From Lachnospiraceae bacterium (GTDB lineage Bacteria > Bacillota > Clostridia > Lachnospirales > Lachnospiraceae), in assembly GCA_910575475.1 (NCBI GenBank), contig CAJTGD010000026.1, positions 22,929 to 86,928 on the forward strand: a stretch of 64,000 nt of DNA, given 5' to 3'. Shown one piece after another: positions 25,244 to 34,617 of this stretch (the first letter of the stretch is position 1; every line of letters begins with the position of its first letter). Under the pieces are notes generated by a model. That model was not told where the DNA came from. It saw only the letters and a program-made list of their open reading frames with translations, and ran no database searches. The translations under genes were made by a program, and so were the position numbers.

Positions 25244-25297
25244 GAGTTTTATTCGAATGAAAAAATCAAAGATTTGAAAATCACTCGAATAAAACTC
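25244..25297. repeat. 13-base perfect inverted repeat
   Basis: GAGTTTTATTCGA (25244-25256) is the exact reverse complement of TCGAATAAAACTC (25285-25297). The AT-rich loop contains AATCAAAGATTTGAAAATC. It lies between the interrupted AAA gene and the convergent MATE gene and may serve as a bidirectional transcription stop or be a small mobile-element scar. Confidence 0.55.
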
Positions 25298-25362
25298 GAA
25301 AAGAAAAATTCCATGAAACAGGCAATCATTTAAGTCGTGTGTCAGTGAAATGGGATTTTTAT

Positions 25363-26715
25363 CTAACTGGCCAGCGTTCTCCTCTTACGGTACAGATAAT
25401 AAAGAATAAATAATATGGAGGTGGTCAGCCAGGTCACCGGATAGCTGAGAATGATCGCATTCACTGTCGGCCGGATCTGAAGCGCGCCGAACAGCCACAG
25501 GATCCGGAAAAGGCAGACCCCGCCCAGTGTGATCAGTGTAGGAATGATCACATCGCCGATCCCGCGCAGCGCACCGGACAGCACTTCAATACAAATGAAG
25601 AACATATAGCAGGGCGTGATCAATGCCATCATTTCACATCCGATCCGGATGACGTCGGCGTCATTCGTAAAGATTCGGAACAGTGGATTGCGCAGCAGCA
25701 AAAAGAAGATCACTAAAACACCCGATATCAGAGCATCGATCCCCAGGCAGACCCGGACGCTTTTCTTCACCCGGCCATATTTGCGGGCGCCGAAGTTCTG
25801 CCCGACAAATGTGGTGATGGAGATCCCGATCGCGCCGCTGATCATCCAGAACACCGCGTCCAGTTTACCATATACAGACCATGCGGCGACGGTATCCGTT
25901 CCGAAACTGTTCAATGCGGATTGGATGATGACGTTGGAAAGGCTGTACATGATGGACTGAAATCCGGCAGGCATCCCGATGCGCAGCAGCGATCTCAGTA
26001 CATTTGCATGAAAACGGAGCTGTTTCAGGGATAATTTCAAGATCCCCCCGGATACCATCAGCTTTCTCGTCACCAGCGCCGCGCTGGCCGCCTGTGAAAA
26101 AAATGTGGCGATGGCAGCACCTGCAACCCCCATATCAAGCCAGACGACACACAGGATATCCAGGATGATATTCAGCAGACAGCAGACCATCAGGTAATAC
26201 AGCGGGTGCTTGGAGTCACCGATGGCACGCAGGATACTCGATCCAACGTTAAAAATAAAGACAAACAGGATTCCAGCAAAATAGATCCGCAGATACAAAG
26301 CCGAATCCCGAACCAGTTCAGCCGGCGTGTTCATCCATCTCAGCAGATGGGGAGCCAGCAGGATGCCGGGAATTGAGATGGCAATGCTTCCTAAAATGGA
26401 AAATGCATAGGCCGTGTGCAGGCTTTCCTGCACCGAGCGTTCATCCCGGGCACCGTAAAACTGTGCAATGATGACGGAAGCACCGGAGGAAAGCCCGGTA
26501 AAAAATCCGACTACCAGATTCACGATCTGAGTAGAGGAGCCGCCCACGCTGGCGAGGGCACTCTTTCCGATAAAATGACCTACTATGATCGTATCGATCG
26601 TATTGTATAATTGCTGAAAGAAAGTACCGAATACGATCGGAAAGAAAAAGATCAGAAGCTGTTTCCAGATGATCCCCTCCGTAATCTGATTCGCGAGTTG
26701 CGTTTCTTTTTTCAT
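25363..26715 (-). CDS. MATE-family multidrug/Na+ antiporter
   Basis: 450 residues with 12 predicted membrane helices. The N-terminal ITEGIIWKQLLIFFFPIVFGTFFQQLYNTIDTIIVGHFIG and the repeated IGMPAGFQSIMYSLSNVIIQSALNSFGTDTVAAWSVYGK block are characteristic of the clostridial/DinF-like MATE branch. It exports cationic drugs or metabolites in exchange for Na+ or H+. It is transcribed on the minus strand after the flavodiiron gene and its terminator, so it is probably its own unit. Substrate unknown. Confidence 0.93.
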   Translation of the reverse strand: MKKETQLANQITEGIIWKQLLIFFFPIVFGTFFQQLYNTIDTIIVGHFIGKSALASVGGSSTQIVNLVVGFFTGLSSGASVIIAQFYGARDERSVQESLHTAYAFSILGSIAISIPGILLAPHLLRWMNTPAELVRDSALYLRIYFAGILFVFIFNVGSSILRAIGDSKHPLYYLMVCCLLNIILDILCVVWLDMGVAGAAIATFFSQAASAALVTRKLMVSGGILKLSLKQLRFHANVLRSLLRIGMPAGFQSIMYSLSNVIIQSALNSFGTDTVAAWSVYGKLDAVFWMISGAIGISITTFVGQNFGARKYGRVKKSVRVCLGIDALISGVLVIFFLLLRNPLFRIFTNDADVIRIGCEMMALITPCYMFFICIEVLSGALRGIGDVIIPTLITLGGVCLFRILWLFGALQIRPTVNAIILSYPVTWLTTSILFILYYLYRKRRTLAS

Positions 26716-26744
26716 AGGTATACCTCAAACCGCAGGATAAAATG

Positions 26745-26784
26745 AGGGCAGGAACCTGCTCAAAAAATGCAAAGTTCCTGCCCT
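26745..26784 (-). terminator. Terminator after the flavodiiron gene
   Basis: AGGGCAGGAAC (26745-26755) pairs with GTTCCTGCCCT (26774-26784), an 11-base perfect stem with an 18-base loop. In the minus direction it follows the flavodiiron stop at 26816 and precedes a T-rich stretch. Confidence 0.8.
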
Positions 26785-26815
26785 ATTTAAAATTCAATGC
26801 TTTCACACAACAACA

Positions 26816-28606
26816 TTATTCAATAGGTTCAAAATCCGCAGCTCCATGTTTGCAGAGCGGGCATACGAAATCCTCAGGCAGCTCGTCGCCTTCGTAGATG
26901 TAACCGCATACAACGCACACAAAGCCTTTCTTGCCTTCGGTCTGCGGCTTTGGCTTCACATTATTCTGATAATAGGTATAAGTCATCGTATCAACATTTG
27001 AAATCACGCGTGCCTCTGTAATGGTGCAGATGAACATTCCGTGTGTATCCAGATCCACATACTGCTCGACCTTCAGCGACATGAAGGAGTTGATGTATCT
27101 CGGCAGGAATGCAAGTCCATTGTCGGAGTGCAGCGGTTTCAGGTTCGCGAATTTATCCGCGGTTCTACCGCTCTGGAATCCAAAGGTCTCAAACACCTTG
27201 AACGGCGCGTCCGTAGACAGGCAGTTCAGGTTCATGATGCCGGTCTGCTTGATCACATGGTGGGAGTAGTTATCCTTATTGATCGTCACAGCAACCCGGT
27301 TCGGTGTGTTGGTCACTTGGGAAACCGTATTCACGATCAGGCCGTTATCCTTCTTGCCGTCGTTGGAGGTGACCACATATAAGCCGTATCCGATCTTGAA
27401 CAGAGCGGTCAGGTCGTTCTTATCCGCAGTCTCGTCCTGCTGTGCCAGATAGTCCTGGCAAAGCTCCTCTGCCAGAGCTTCCAGCTGTGCATTGCTGTCA
27501 TCATTCAATGCAGACTTGATCTGTACGGTTGTTTTAGTAAAGGTCAGCTTTTTGCAGCCTTCCAGCATGGACTTCATGGTCTTTGCAGCCAGCGGAGCCC
27601 AGGATCCATTCTCGATCAGTCCGACGATCCGGTTCTGGAAATTCCGTTCGGTCAAATGATTGATAAATTCACGCATGAATGGGAAGATTCCCGCGTTGTA
27701 GGTTGTAGTAGCGAGCACCAGCTTGCCGTAACGGAACGCGTCCTCTACAGCCTCCGCCATGTCTTCCCGGGCGAGATCAGTAACGACCACCTTTGGACAG
27801 CCTTTTGCGGTAAGCTTTGCAGCCAGAGCTTCTACAGCCTTCTTTGTATTTCCATAAATGGAAGTATAGGCGATCATGATGCCTTCGGTCTCCGCGGAGT
27901 AGGAGGACCAGGTCTGGTACAGTCCCAGATAATAGCCCAGGTTTTCCTTCAGGACGGGGCCGTGCAGCGGACAGATGGTCTGAATATCCAGTCCGGATGC
28001 CTTTTTCAGCAGATTCTGCACCTGCGCGCCGTATTTTCCGACGATTCCGATGTAATAACGGCGTGCTTCACATGCCCAGTCTTCTTCCACATCCAGGGCG
28101 CCGAACTTACCGAAGCCGTCTGCTGAGAACAGTACCTTGTCATAACTGTCGTAGGTCACGATCACCTCCGGCCAGTGTACCATGGGCGCTGCAACAAAAG
28201 AAAGCTCATGCTTTCCGAGAGAAAGAGTATCTCCTTCCTTTACAACGATCTGCCTGTCCTCAAAATCGGTACCGAAAAACTGCTTCATCATGACAAAGGC
28301 TTTTGCGGAGGAAACGATCTTGGTGTCCTTATATACCTGCATAAAATTGGCAATATTTGCAGAGTGGTCCGGTTCCATATGCTGGATGATCAGGTAATCC
28401 GGCTTGCGGGAGCCCAGAGCCGCCCCGACGTTGTCCAGCCATTCATGGGTGAAACGGGCATCCACGGTGTCCATGACCGCTGTCTTCTCATCCAGGATCA
28501 CATAAGAATTATAAGCCATGCCGTTTTTTACAACATACTGGCCTTCAAACAGATCCACCTCATGGTCATTGACACCTACGTATCTGATATCGTTCGTAAT
28601 ATCCAT
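26816..28606 (-). CDS. fprA: Flavodiiron protein with flavin-reductase and rubredoxin domains
   Basis: 596 residues and four modules. 1) Metallo-beta-lactamase-like diiron domain (~1-250) with HMEPDHSAN (H-x-E-x-D-H) and further ligands in VHWPEV and CPLHGP. 2) Flavodoxin domain (~250-395) with FMN-binding YTSIYGNTKKA. 3) Flavin-reductase-like domain (~405-540: IGYGLYVVTSN, NGLIVNTVSQVTN). 4) C-terminal rubredoxin (FVCVVCGYIYEG...DFVCPLCKHG) with all four Cys. Flavodiiron proteins reduce O2 or NO to protect anaerobes; fused domains supply electrons without separate partners. The ATG at 28606 is preferred over an in-frame TTG two codons earlier that crowds the AAGGAG site. Confidence 0.93.
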   Translation of the reverse strand: MDITNDIRYVGVNDHEVDLFEGQYVVKNGMAYNSYVILDEKTAVMDTVDARFTHEWLDNVGAALGSRKPDYLIIQHMEPDHSANIANFMQVYKDTKIVSSAKAFVMMKQFFGTDFEDRQIVVKEGDTLSLGKHELSFVAAPMVHWPEVIVTYDSYDKVLFSADGFGKFGALDVEEDWACEARRYYIGIVGKYGAQVQNLLKKASGLDIQTICPLHGPVLKENLGYYLGLYQTWSSYSAETEGIMIAYTSIYGNTKKAVEALAAKLTAKGCPKVVVTDLAREDMAEAVEDAFRYGKLVLATTTYNAGIFPFMREFINHLTERNFQNRIVGLIENGSWAPLAAKTMKSMLEGCKKLTFTKTTVQIKSALNDDSNAQLEALAEELCQDYLAQQDETADKNDLTALFKIGYGLYVVTSNDGKKDNGLIVNTVSQVTNTPNRVAVTINKDNYSHHVIKQTGIMNLNCLSTDAPFKVFETFGFQSGRTADKFANLKPLHSDNGLAFLPRYINSFMSLKVEQYVDLDTHGMFICTITEARVISNVDTMTYTYYQNNVKPKPQTEGKKGFVCVVCGYIYEGDELPEDFVCPLCKHGAADFEPIE

Positions 28607-28847
28607 TTGCAATACACTCCTTTTCTCTTTAAATGCAATTTATTATAATTTGTCACCAACTTTCAACGAAAATTGATGACCTGCTTGCGCTCAGCGCAAT
28701 TCATTATAACATATGTTGATTTTTTTTGCAGGAAAATTGGAAAGATTTTATAATATATTTTTGGGCTTGCGGTGAAAGCACCAAAGGCAGCTTTTCCTTG
28801 TGTAATTTTCGGCTGCGTGCTATAGTGAAAGTCAGGAGGAAAAGCAG

Positions 28848-29522
28848 ATGGCAAAAATATTATTGGTAGAGGATGACGATACGATCTCATTTGGGATCCG
28901 TGCCTCATTGGAGAAAAAAGGATATGAGATCACGGCCTGCACCTGTCTCGCAGGTGCAAAAAAATTGTTTTCAGATGCATTTGCGCTGGTACTTCTGGAC
29001 CTGAATCTGCCGGACGGAACGGGATATGAATTGTGTACCTGGGTAAAAGCCAGATGTGATACGCCCATTATCTTTCTGACAGTACGCGACGAAGTGAGTG
29101 ACATTACGAGAGGACTGGATATGGGCGCTGATGATTATGTGACAAAGCCCTTCCACATTGCGGTCCTGGAGTCACGGATCGCGGCAGTGCTCCGGAGGGT
29201 GCCGGAAGAGCCGGACGGATCTGCTGCCTGCGGAAATATCCGCCTGAACAAAGAAAAAATGCAGGTTCTTCTGGATGGCCGGGAGATCACGCTTACTGCC
29301 CTGGAATACCGCATGCTGCTGATCCTGATGGAAAATAAAGGACGCACTCTGCCCCGCAGTCTGATCCTGGAAAAGCTGTGGGACTCGGAAGGGAATTTTG
29401 TCAATGACAATACGCTGACCGTGACGGTCAAGCGTCTTCGGGAAAAGCTGGATCATACCCGCTGCATCACAACAGTCCGCGGGATCGGCTACCGGATGGA
29501 GGAGGCGGGAGATGGGATATGA
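28848..29522 (+). CDS. OmpR/PhoB-type response regulator
   Basis: 224 residues. Receiver with the acidic pocket VEDDD, phospho-acceptor Asp51 (VLLDLNLPDG) and Lys100 (YVTKPF). The winged-helix effector has LTALEYRMLLILMENKGRTLPR and ends TTVRGIGYRM. AGGAGGAAAAGCAG precedes the ATG. The kinase gene begins 11 bases before its stop. It faces convergently a MacB/FtsX-type transporter (31008-34453), a common pairing for resistance or envelope-stress systems. Candidate binding sites are the GTGACA repeats at 34518-34534 upstream of that transporter (inference). Confidence 0.93.
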   Translation: MAKILLVEDDDTISFGIRASLEKKGYEITACTCLAGAKKLFSDAFALVLLDLNLPDGTGYELCTWVKARCDTPIIFLTVRDEVSDITRGLDMGADDYVTKPFHIAVLESRIAAVLRRVPEEPDGSAACGNIRLNKEKMQVLLDGREITLTALEYRMLLILMENKGRTLPRSLILEKLWDSEGNFVNDNTLTVTVKRLREKLDHTRCITTVRGIGYRMEEAGDGI

Positions 29523-30864
29523 TGACAGAGAAAGCGATTCCCTTAAGGCGGCGGACCGGAATCCGGACTATTCAGGCGTGACGGCTGCCGCAGGGGACGG
29601 TCAGCATGCGGCTGTCGGCGGAATATGGGGACACAGGACATGGATATGCTGGCTTCTGCCCGGACTGGCAGCCGGTTTTTTCATTGCGCTGGCTGTGACA
29701 TATCAGGAGTACCATTGTTTCGCGGAATTTACAGGCGCGGTTCTGGACCAGGATGTGAGCGTATGGGAACAGACGGACCAGGGGGACCGGGACGCGGAGA
29801 TATCTTCGCGGGAAAAACAGGAGGGAGACGCTCAGAAACGTACAGCGAAAAAAATCCTTGCGGCCGCGGCAAAGAGCCGCAGCCGCGGGAACAGGGAATC
29901 CGGAGAAGCATTTCTTCATGAATACGGTTATCACACATGGGGGCGTCTGGGGACACTTCTTCCCTTTACGCTGGGGATCTGTATCCTGCTGTCAGAGATT
30001 GCCGGCTGGTGTGTATTCCGAAAAGAGGAACGGGAGCGGAAAAAGCAGGAGCAGCGTATGGAAGAGCTGACCCGTTATCTCCTGGCGGCAGAACGCGGCG
30101 AAGCTGCGGTACTGCTGCGCAGGGAGGATGCCTTCTCCCATCTGGAGGATGCGGTCTACAAAGCGGTCATGGAGCTGAAAGGCACGAAGGAAGAGGCAGT
30201 ACGCAGCCATGAGGTTCTTTCTCAGAGGATTGCGGATGTGGCCCATCAGCTCAAAACTCCTATCACCTCCATGTCTCTGATGACAGAGCTTCTGGGGGAG
30301 CAGGAGACGAAGGAGGGAAAAGAATGCCTGCGGCGTCTGACTCTGCAGATCCATCGGCTGCAGAATCTGGTCCATGCCCTGCTGTCCCTGGCAAAGCTGG
30401 AATCCCATACGATCCGGTACGAAAGGGAAACCCTGGATCTGGAGGATCTGATAGAGAGTGCGGCAGAGCCTCTTCGGGAACTGCTGCAGAATCGGCAGAT
30501 TTGGCTGGAATATTCCGGAGATCCGGTGTCGGTCAGGGCGGACAGGCAGTGGACGGAGGAAGCCATACTCAATGTAATTAAAAACTGTGCGGAGCATACG
30601 CCGGAGGGCGGGCAGATTCAGATCCGGTGGGAGAAAAATCCCCTTTACACGGAAATCCGTTTCACAGACAGCGGAAAGGGATTCAGCAAAAAAGACCTGC
30701 CCCATCTTTTTGAACGCTTCTACCGGGGAGAAAACGCTCAAAAGGACAGTGCAGGGATCGGGCTTGCCCTTGCAAAGCTGGTGGTGGAACAGCAGGAGGG
30801 GCATATCTATGCGGAAAATACAAGGGATGGACATGCCTGCTTTATCCTGCGCTTCTTTTGGTAA
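29512..30864 (+). CDS. Sensor histidine kinase
   Basis: 450 residues. Two membrane helices (about 45-65 and 148-170) bracket an ~85-residue extracellular, Glu/Asp/Arg-rich domain without a recognised fold. A short cytoplasmic linker leads to the H box DVAHQLKTPITSMS (His245), then the N box NVIKNCAEHTPEG, G1 FTDSGKGFSKKDLPHLFERFYRG and G2 SAGIGLALAKLVVEQQ. The N-terminal ~40 residues are hydrophilic and unusual. It overlaps the response regulator gene and should phosphorylate it. A signal such as a peptide antibiotic is likely given the convergent ABC genes but not proven. Confidence 0.92.
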   Translation: MGYDDRESDSLKAADRNPDYSGVTAAAGDGQHAAVGGIWGHRTWICWLLPGLAAGFFIALAVTYQEYHCFAEFTGAVLDQDVSVWEQTDQGDRDAEISSREKQEGDAQKRTAKKILAAAAKSRSRGNRESGEAFLHEYGYHTWGRLGTLLPFTLGICILLSEIAGWCVFRKEERERKKQEQRMEELTRYLLAAERGEAAVLLRREDAFSHLEDAVYKAVMELKGTKEEAVRSHEVLSQRIADVAHQLKTPITSMSLMTELLGEQETKEGKECLRRLTLQIHRLQNLVHALLSLAKLESHTIRYERETLDLEDLIESAAEPLRELLQNRQIWLEYSGDPVSVRADRQWTEEAILNVIKNCAEHTPEGGQIQIRWEKNPLYTEIRFTDSGKGFSKKDLPHLFERFYRGENAQKDSAGIGLALAKLVVEQQEGHIYAENTRDGHACFILRFFW

Positions 30865-30936
30865 TTATGACAGGAAACAGAAGGAATTCGGACGCCGCGG
30901 TAAAAATCGCAGACGCACGGATTCCTTCGATTTTCT

Positions 30937-31018
30937 ATCCCATCATGGCCATGCGGCCATTTCGCAAGGTATACCCAAAGGCATCCCGTTATGGCCATAC
31001 GGCTGTTTCACAAGGTAT
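30937..31018. repeat. Two 36-base imperfect direct repeats, period 46
   Basis: Copies at 30937-30972 and 30983-31018 fit ATCCCRTYATGGCCATRCGG followed by CYRTTTCRCAAGGTAT and differ at six places, all transitions. The first copy contains the hairpin TGGCC-ATGC-GGCCA. They lie between the convergent kinase and permease genes; the second copy covers the last codons and stop of the permease. Confidence 0.6.
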
Positions 31019-33773
31019 CATTTTTGATTGCGGTGATGATATTCTCCTTTCGGATTCTCCGTCCCCCGACCAGGTACGCCCCAAGGACCGCCAGAAGGAT
31101 CAGTGCCGTATATCCCAGGATGATTCCCAGCGGCGCAAAGGGCAGGTATTCCAGCAGCGTCACTTCACTGAGCCGCAGGAATACGGCCACGAATACGATC
31201 TGGAAAGGGAGGCTTAACAGCAGCGGCTTGAGTCCCAGTGTTACCCCTTCCAGGAAGAGCAGACTCTTAAGCTGCCGGCTGGACAGCCCGACGGATTTCA
31301 GCATGGCGAACTCCCGGCTGCGCTGCCTCAGATTTCCGGAAATGGCCGCCCACACATTGGACAGGCCGATCACCGCCAGAAACGCGGTCAGGAAGGCGAT
31401 GATCAGATTCCAGGATTCCTTCATATCCGCAGTCATTTTTTTGTAGTCGATGACATCTGTAAACACATAATCTCCGCTTCCGTAATAGTAGGAAACAATC
31501 TCCTTCATCTGCCGGGAGACCTTCTCGATCCGGGAATCCGACAGGCCGCCCTCACTGCTGACCTGAAATCTTCCGTTGAGATTCTGCGTGCTGTTATGCC
31601 GCCTCTCACTGCAGTGTGTGCTGAGATCTAGGACATGCCGCATGGGCATGACGGCAGTCAGCGTAAAATGTGATTTGTCATAAAGGCCTGTGCAGGGAAG
31701 GGTATCCACCAGATCCCCGGCCCGCAGGGAAAACGTATAATCTCCGGTATCTTCGTCGTAGGCATGCTCCGTAAATTCCAGTGTCTGCCCCTGCTTTAGA
31801 TCCAAAAGTCCGCAGTCTACCGGATGCCTCCGTGTGCTTGCGTCCGGATCCCGGGCAAAATTGTAGATCAGCGCCTGGCCCGGATCTTCAAAATAGGGCT
31901 CCGGGTCAATGCCAAGTCTCTCGCAGTATTCACGGAAGCAGTGCGCTTCCAGACCGATCAGTTCGGTCTGCATCCGGTAGCGTCCGTCCCGCTCAATGAG
32001 GGAATATTTATTTCGGCTGACCACTCCGTCAAAGCCACCGAAACGCTCCTGGATATCCGGGGAGGCATCCTTGACCGAAACCCAGACCGCACAGGTCAGA
32101 GTGTTATAAACCGCAGCCTGCCCGAGATCTGGAACCTCAACCAGCGCTTCCAGAAATTCCGGATCCGGTTCCCGTCCGTCACTGACGGACAACTGGATGT
32201 GTTCCTCCTGCATGGACTGATCCCGCAGCATGGTACTGGATGCGTCATTGATGGAAAAACCATACAGGAAGGTGGTCAGCAAAAGAAAGGACAGGCAGAG
32301 GGAAATGACAGCAGTCCGGTAGGAGCGCTTTCTCTGGGCCAGAGAAAGCGCCGACAGCTCCCCGATGATCCCTCCAAACGGCGATGCGGATGAGGTACGC
32401 GAAGGCTTGGGAACCGTTGCTTTCAGACGGCAAAAAAACCTCCGGGAGCGGGATATGCTCATAGCTTCCCCTTTATGCTTCCGTTCCTTTTTCTTCCCGG
32501 AGCTTCGAAGCCCTTCCTCCTGCTTTATGATCTCGATGGGCAGCGCCTTGGCAAGCTTCTTTGCCGGAATCCTCGCTGACAGGCAGGCTGTGAGCAGAGA
32601 GAGCAGGAGGGCGGGAAGAACGGCGGGCAGCCCGAATACCGGTATGATATCCGGCGCGGCCCGTCCGATGTCATTGTGGGCATTGATATTTGCAAACAAC
32701 TGGATATTGACAAACCACCCCGCGGCCAGACCGAAGGGCAGAACCGGGATCACTAGGATCAGAGCCTCCGAGACGGCAGCTGTCAGGATCTGCCCAGGCG
32801 ACGCCCCGACACAGGACAGGGTGCCGAACTGGGCCATTTTTTCATTCAGCGACAGGGCAAAAGCATTGTGGATGATCAGGACGAATACCCCTACGATCAG
32901 CAAGGCTAACACCAGAATCATCAGCGGAACCGCCAGCATTTCCAGGGAAAAGGACTGATCCGGCGGCAGGATCATATAGTCGGCCAAAAGCCTGCTATTG
33001 TACCGCAGAAGATAATTTCCGTATTCATCCTTTTTATAACCTATGGATTCGGCCAGCGCGGGAAGCTCCCGGTAAGTGCCGCGCATCGGATCAAACCGCA
33101 GATAGACGGTGATGGAATCCTCCGGTGCGATGGATTCCCGGCTCATATAGCTCATGCCGGTATAAGCCGGAACCGCGGAGGAAGTGGTGACATCCATGAT
33201 CCCCACCAGCGTATAGGTTTTGGTGCCGGTCGGACGGAAGGTTTCCCCTTCCCGCCAGGTATCCGTTTCCATACAGACCTCTCCGTTATAAATGCGTTCC
33301 CCGACAGGAAGCGTCAGTGTATCCCCGACGTTGACATCAGGATGATCTTCAAAATATTGTTTGGACAGAACCAGCTCCGAATCTTTTTCTGGCAGACGAC
33401 CTTCCAGAATGCTGTGCTTCTCCGGCATGGAATCCCAGTATTCTTGTGTGGCGGGCCGCTGGATGATGTACCTGCGCCGTCCGCTGTCGCTGATCTTTGC
33501 CACCTCCCAGGAGCCCTTGATCATAACGGCGGAAACAGAAGCGTAGTTTTCAATCTTTTCCAGATCCCTTCCATAGCTGTTATCAAACAGCTCGCCGTGC
33601 CAGTTTCCGTCATACCATTGATTCAGAAATACATCGTCCGCCCACATCGTATAGACCATGCCGCAGAAGCAGGACATCAGGGTGGTCATCAAAAACAGAG
33701 CCACCAGGATGGCAGCGCTGGTGTATTTATTTCTGCGGAGACTTTCGAAAGCATATTCACGTATCACCTGCAT
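31008..33773 (-). CDS. FtsX-like ABC transporter permease (large, two FtsX units)
   Basis: 921 residues. N-terminal helix (IREYAFESLRRNKYTSAAILVALFLMTTLMS), an extracellular domain of ~220 residues, a three-helix FtsX unit (near 280-420, with MAQFGTLSCVGASPGQIL), a basic cytoplasmic stretch (KKKERKHKGEAMSISRSRRFF), a further helix, a second extracellular domain, and the final FtsX unit (REFAMLKSVGLSSRQLKSLLFLEG) with three helices. The ATPase stop and this ATG overlap by one base (TGATG). The pair probably exports or detaches an antimicrobial peptide or lipid under control of the convergent two-component system. Confidence 0.9.
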   Translation of the reverse strand: MQVIREYAFESLRRNKYTSAAILVALFLMTTLMSCFCGMVYTMWADDVFLNQWYDGNWHGELFDNSYGRDLEKIENYASVSAVMIKGSWEVAKISDSGRRRYIIQRPATQEYWDSMPEKHSILEGRLPEKDSELVLSKQYFEDHPDVNVGDTLTLPVGERIYNGEVCMETDTWREGETFRPTGTKTYTLVGIMDVTTSSAVPAYTGMSYMSRESIAPEDSITVYLRFDPMRGTYRELPALAESIGYKKDEYGNYLLRYNSRLLADYMILPPDQSFSLEMLAVPLMILVLALLIVGVFVLIIHNAFALSLNEKMAQFGTLSCVGASPGQILTAAVSEALILVIPVLPFGLAAGWFVNIQLFANINAHNDIGRAAPDIIPVFGLPAVLPALLLSLLTACLSARIPAKKLAKALPIEIIKQEEGLRSSGKKKERKHKGEAMSISRSRRFFCRLKATVPKPSRTSSASPFGGIIGELSALSLAQRKRSYRTAVISLCLSFLLLTTFLYGFSINDASSTMLRDQSMQEEHIQLSVSDGREPDPEFLEALVEVPDLGQAAVYNTLTCAVWVSVKDASPDIQERFGGFDGVVSRNKYSLIERDGRYRMQTELIGLEAHCFREYCERLGIDPEPYFEDPGQALIYNFARDPDASTRRHPVDCGLLDLKQGQTLEFTEHAYDEDTGDYTFSLRAGDLVDTLPCTGLYDKSHFTLTAVMPMRHVLDLSTHCSERRHNSTQNLNGRFQVSSEGGLSDSRIEKVSRQMKEIVSYYYGSGDYVFTDVIDYKKMTADMKESWNLIIAFLTAFLAVIGLSNVWAAISGNLRQRSREFAMLKSVGLSSRQLKSLLFLEGVTLGLKPLLLSLPFQIVFVAVFLRLSEVTLLEYLPFAPLGIILGYTALILLAVLGAYLVGGRRIRKENIITAIKNDTL

Positions 33774-34453
33774 CAGGACATCACCTCATCTCTGACAATT
33801 TTCCCGTCCTCCAAAGTCAGGATCCGTTCCGCCATAAGCGCCGTCTTTTCGTCATGGGTAATCAGGAGCACGGTCTGGCCGTATCTCTGGTTGGACAGCT
33901 TTAAAAGCTCGATGGTCTCCTCGGAATTGCGGCGGTCCAGATTACCCGTGGGCTCATCGGCCAGAAGGATGGCAGGCTGGTAAATGAGGCTGCGGGCAAT
34001 GGCCACCCTCTGCTGCTGACCGCCGGAGAGCTCCCTTGGAAGATGGGACAGGCGGTCCGAGAGCCCTAAGGTGTTTACGATCTGTTCAAAACGGGCCTCG
34101 TCCGGTTTCCGTCCGTCCAGGAGTATGGGAAGAAGGATATTTTTCCGGACATTCAGGGTGGGGATCAGGTTGTAGAACTGATACACCAGACCCACCTTGC
34201 GCCGGCGGAAGACCGCCAGCTCTTCCATATTCAGCGTGGAAATATCGGTATCCTCAATATAAATATTTCCGCTGGTGGGACGGTCCACCCCGCCCAGCAG
34301 GTGGAGCAGTGTGGATTTCCCGGAGCCGGACGCGCCGACAATGGCGGTAAAGCTCCCCTTTTCCAGCGCCAGGTCTACATTGTCTAATGCGACGACCTGA
34401 TTCGAACCGGTTTTGTATGTTTTTGTTAAATGGCTGCAGCGCAATATTTCCAT
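33773..34453 (-). CDS. ABC transporter ATP-binding protein (MacB/LolD-like)
   Basis: 226 residues with Walker A GASGSGKS (40-47), Q-loop YQFYNLIPTLN, signature ELSGGQQQR, Walker B ILLADEPTGNLD and the switch His in LITHDE. This is the MacB/LolD/BceA group, which powers FtsX-type permeases rather than classical import. It overlaps the permease start by one base. AGGAGAGTTACATTTT precedes the ATG on the minus strand. Confidence 0.93.
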   Translation of the reverse strand: MEILRCSHLTKTYKTGSNQVVALDNVDLALEKGSFTAIVGASGSGKSTLLHLLGGVDRPTSGNIYIEDTDISTLNMEELAVFRRRKVGLVYQFYNLIPTLNVRKNILLPILLDGRKPDEARFEQIVNTLGLSDRLSHLPRELSGGQQQRVAIARSLIYQPAILLADEPTGNLDRRNSEETIELLKLSNQRYGQTVLLITHDEKTALMAERILTLEDGKIVRDEVMS

Positions 34454-34517
34454 AAAATGTAACTCTCCTTTCTGTAAGAGGATGTGACTTGTGACTATGG
34501 TATGGTAACAAATGAAA

Positions 34518-34534
34518 GTGACAGGAAGGTGACA
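34518..34534 (-). promoter_or_regulatory. GTGACA direct repeats, candidate response-regulator operator
   Basis: On the plus strand GTGACA is at 34518-34523 and 34529-34534, 11 bases apart; a weaker third element (GGTAACA, 34504-34510) is near the same phase. This spacing is typical of OmpR-type sites. They lie ~70 bases upstream of the minus-strand ABC ATPase gene. Confidence 0.4.
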
Positions 34535-34617
34535 AAATAAACATTTGCTGGTAAACTGATATAAGTGACACTGCCCAGCAGATAAAAAACAGTTTTCGTG
34601 AGAAAGGAATCCTTATT

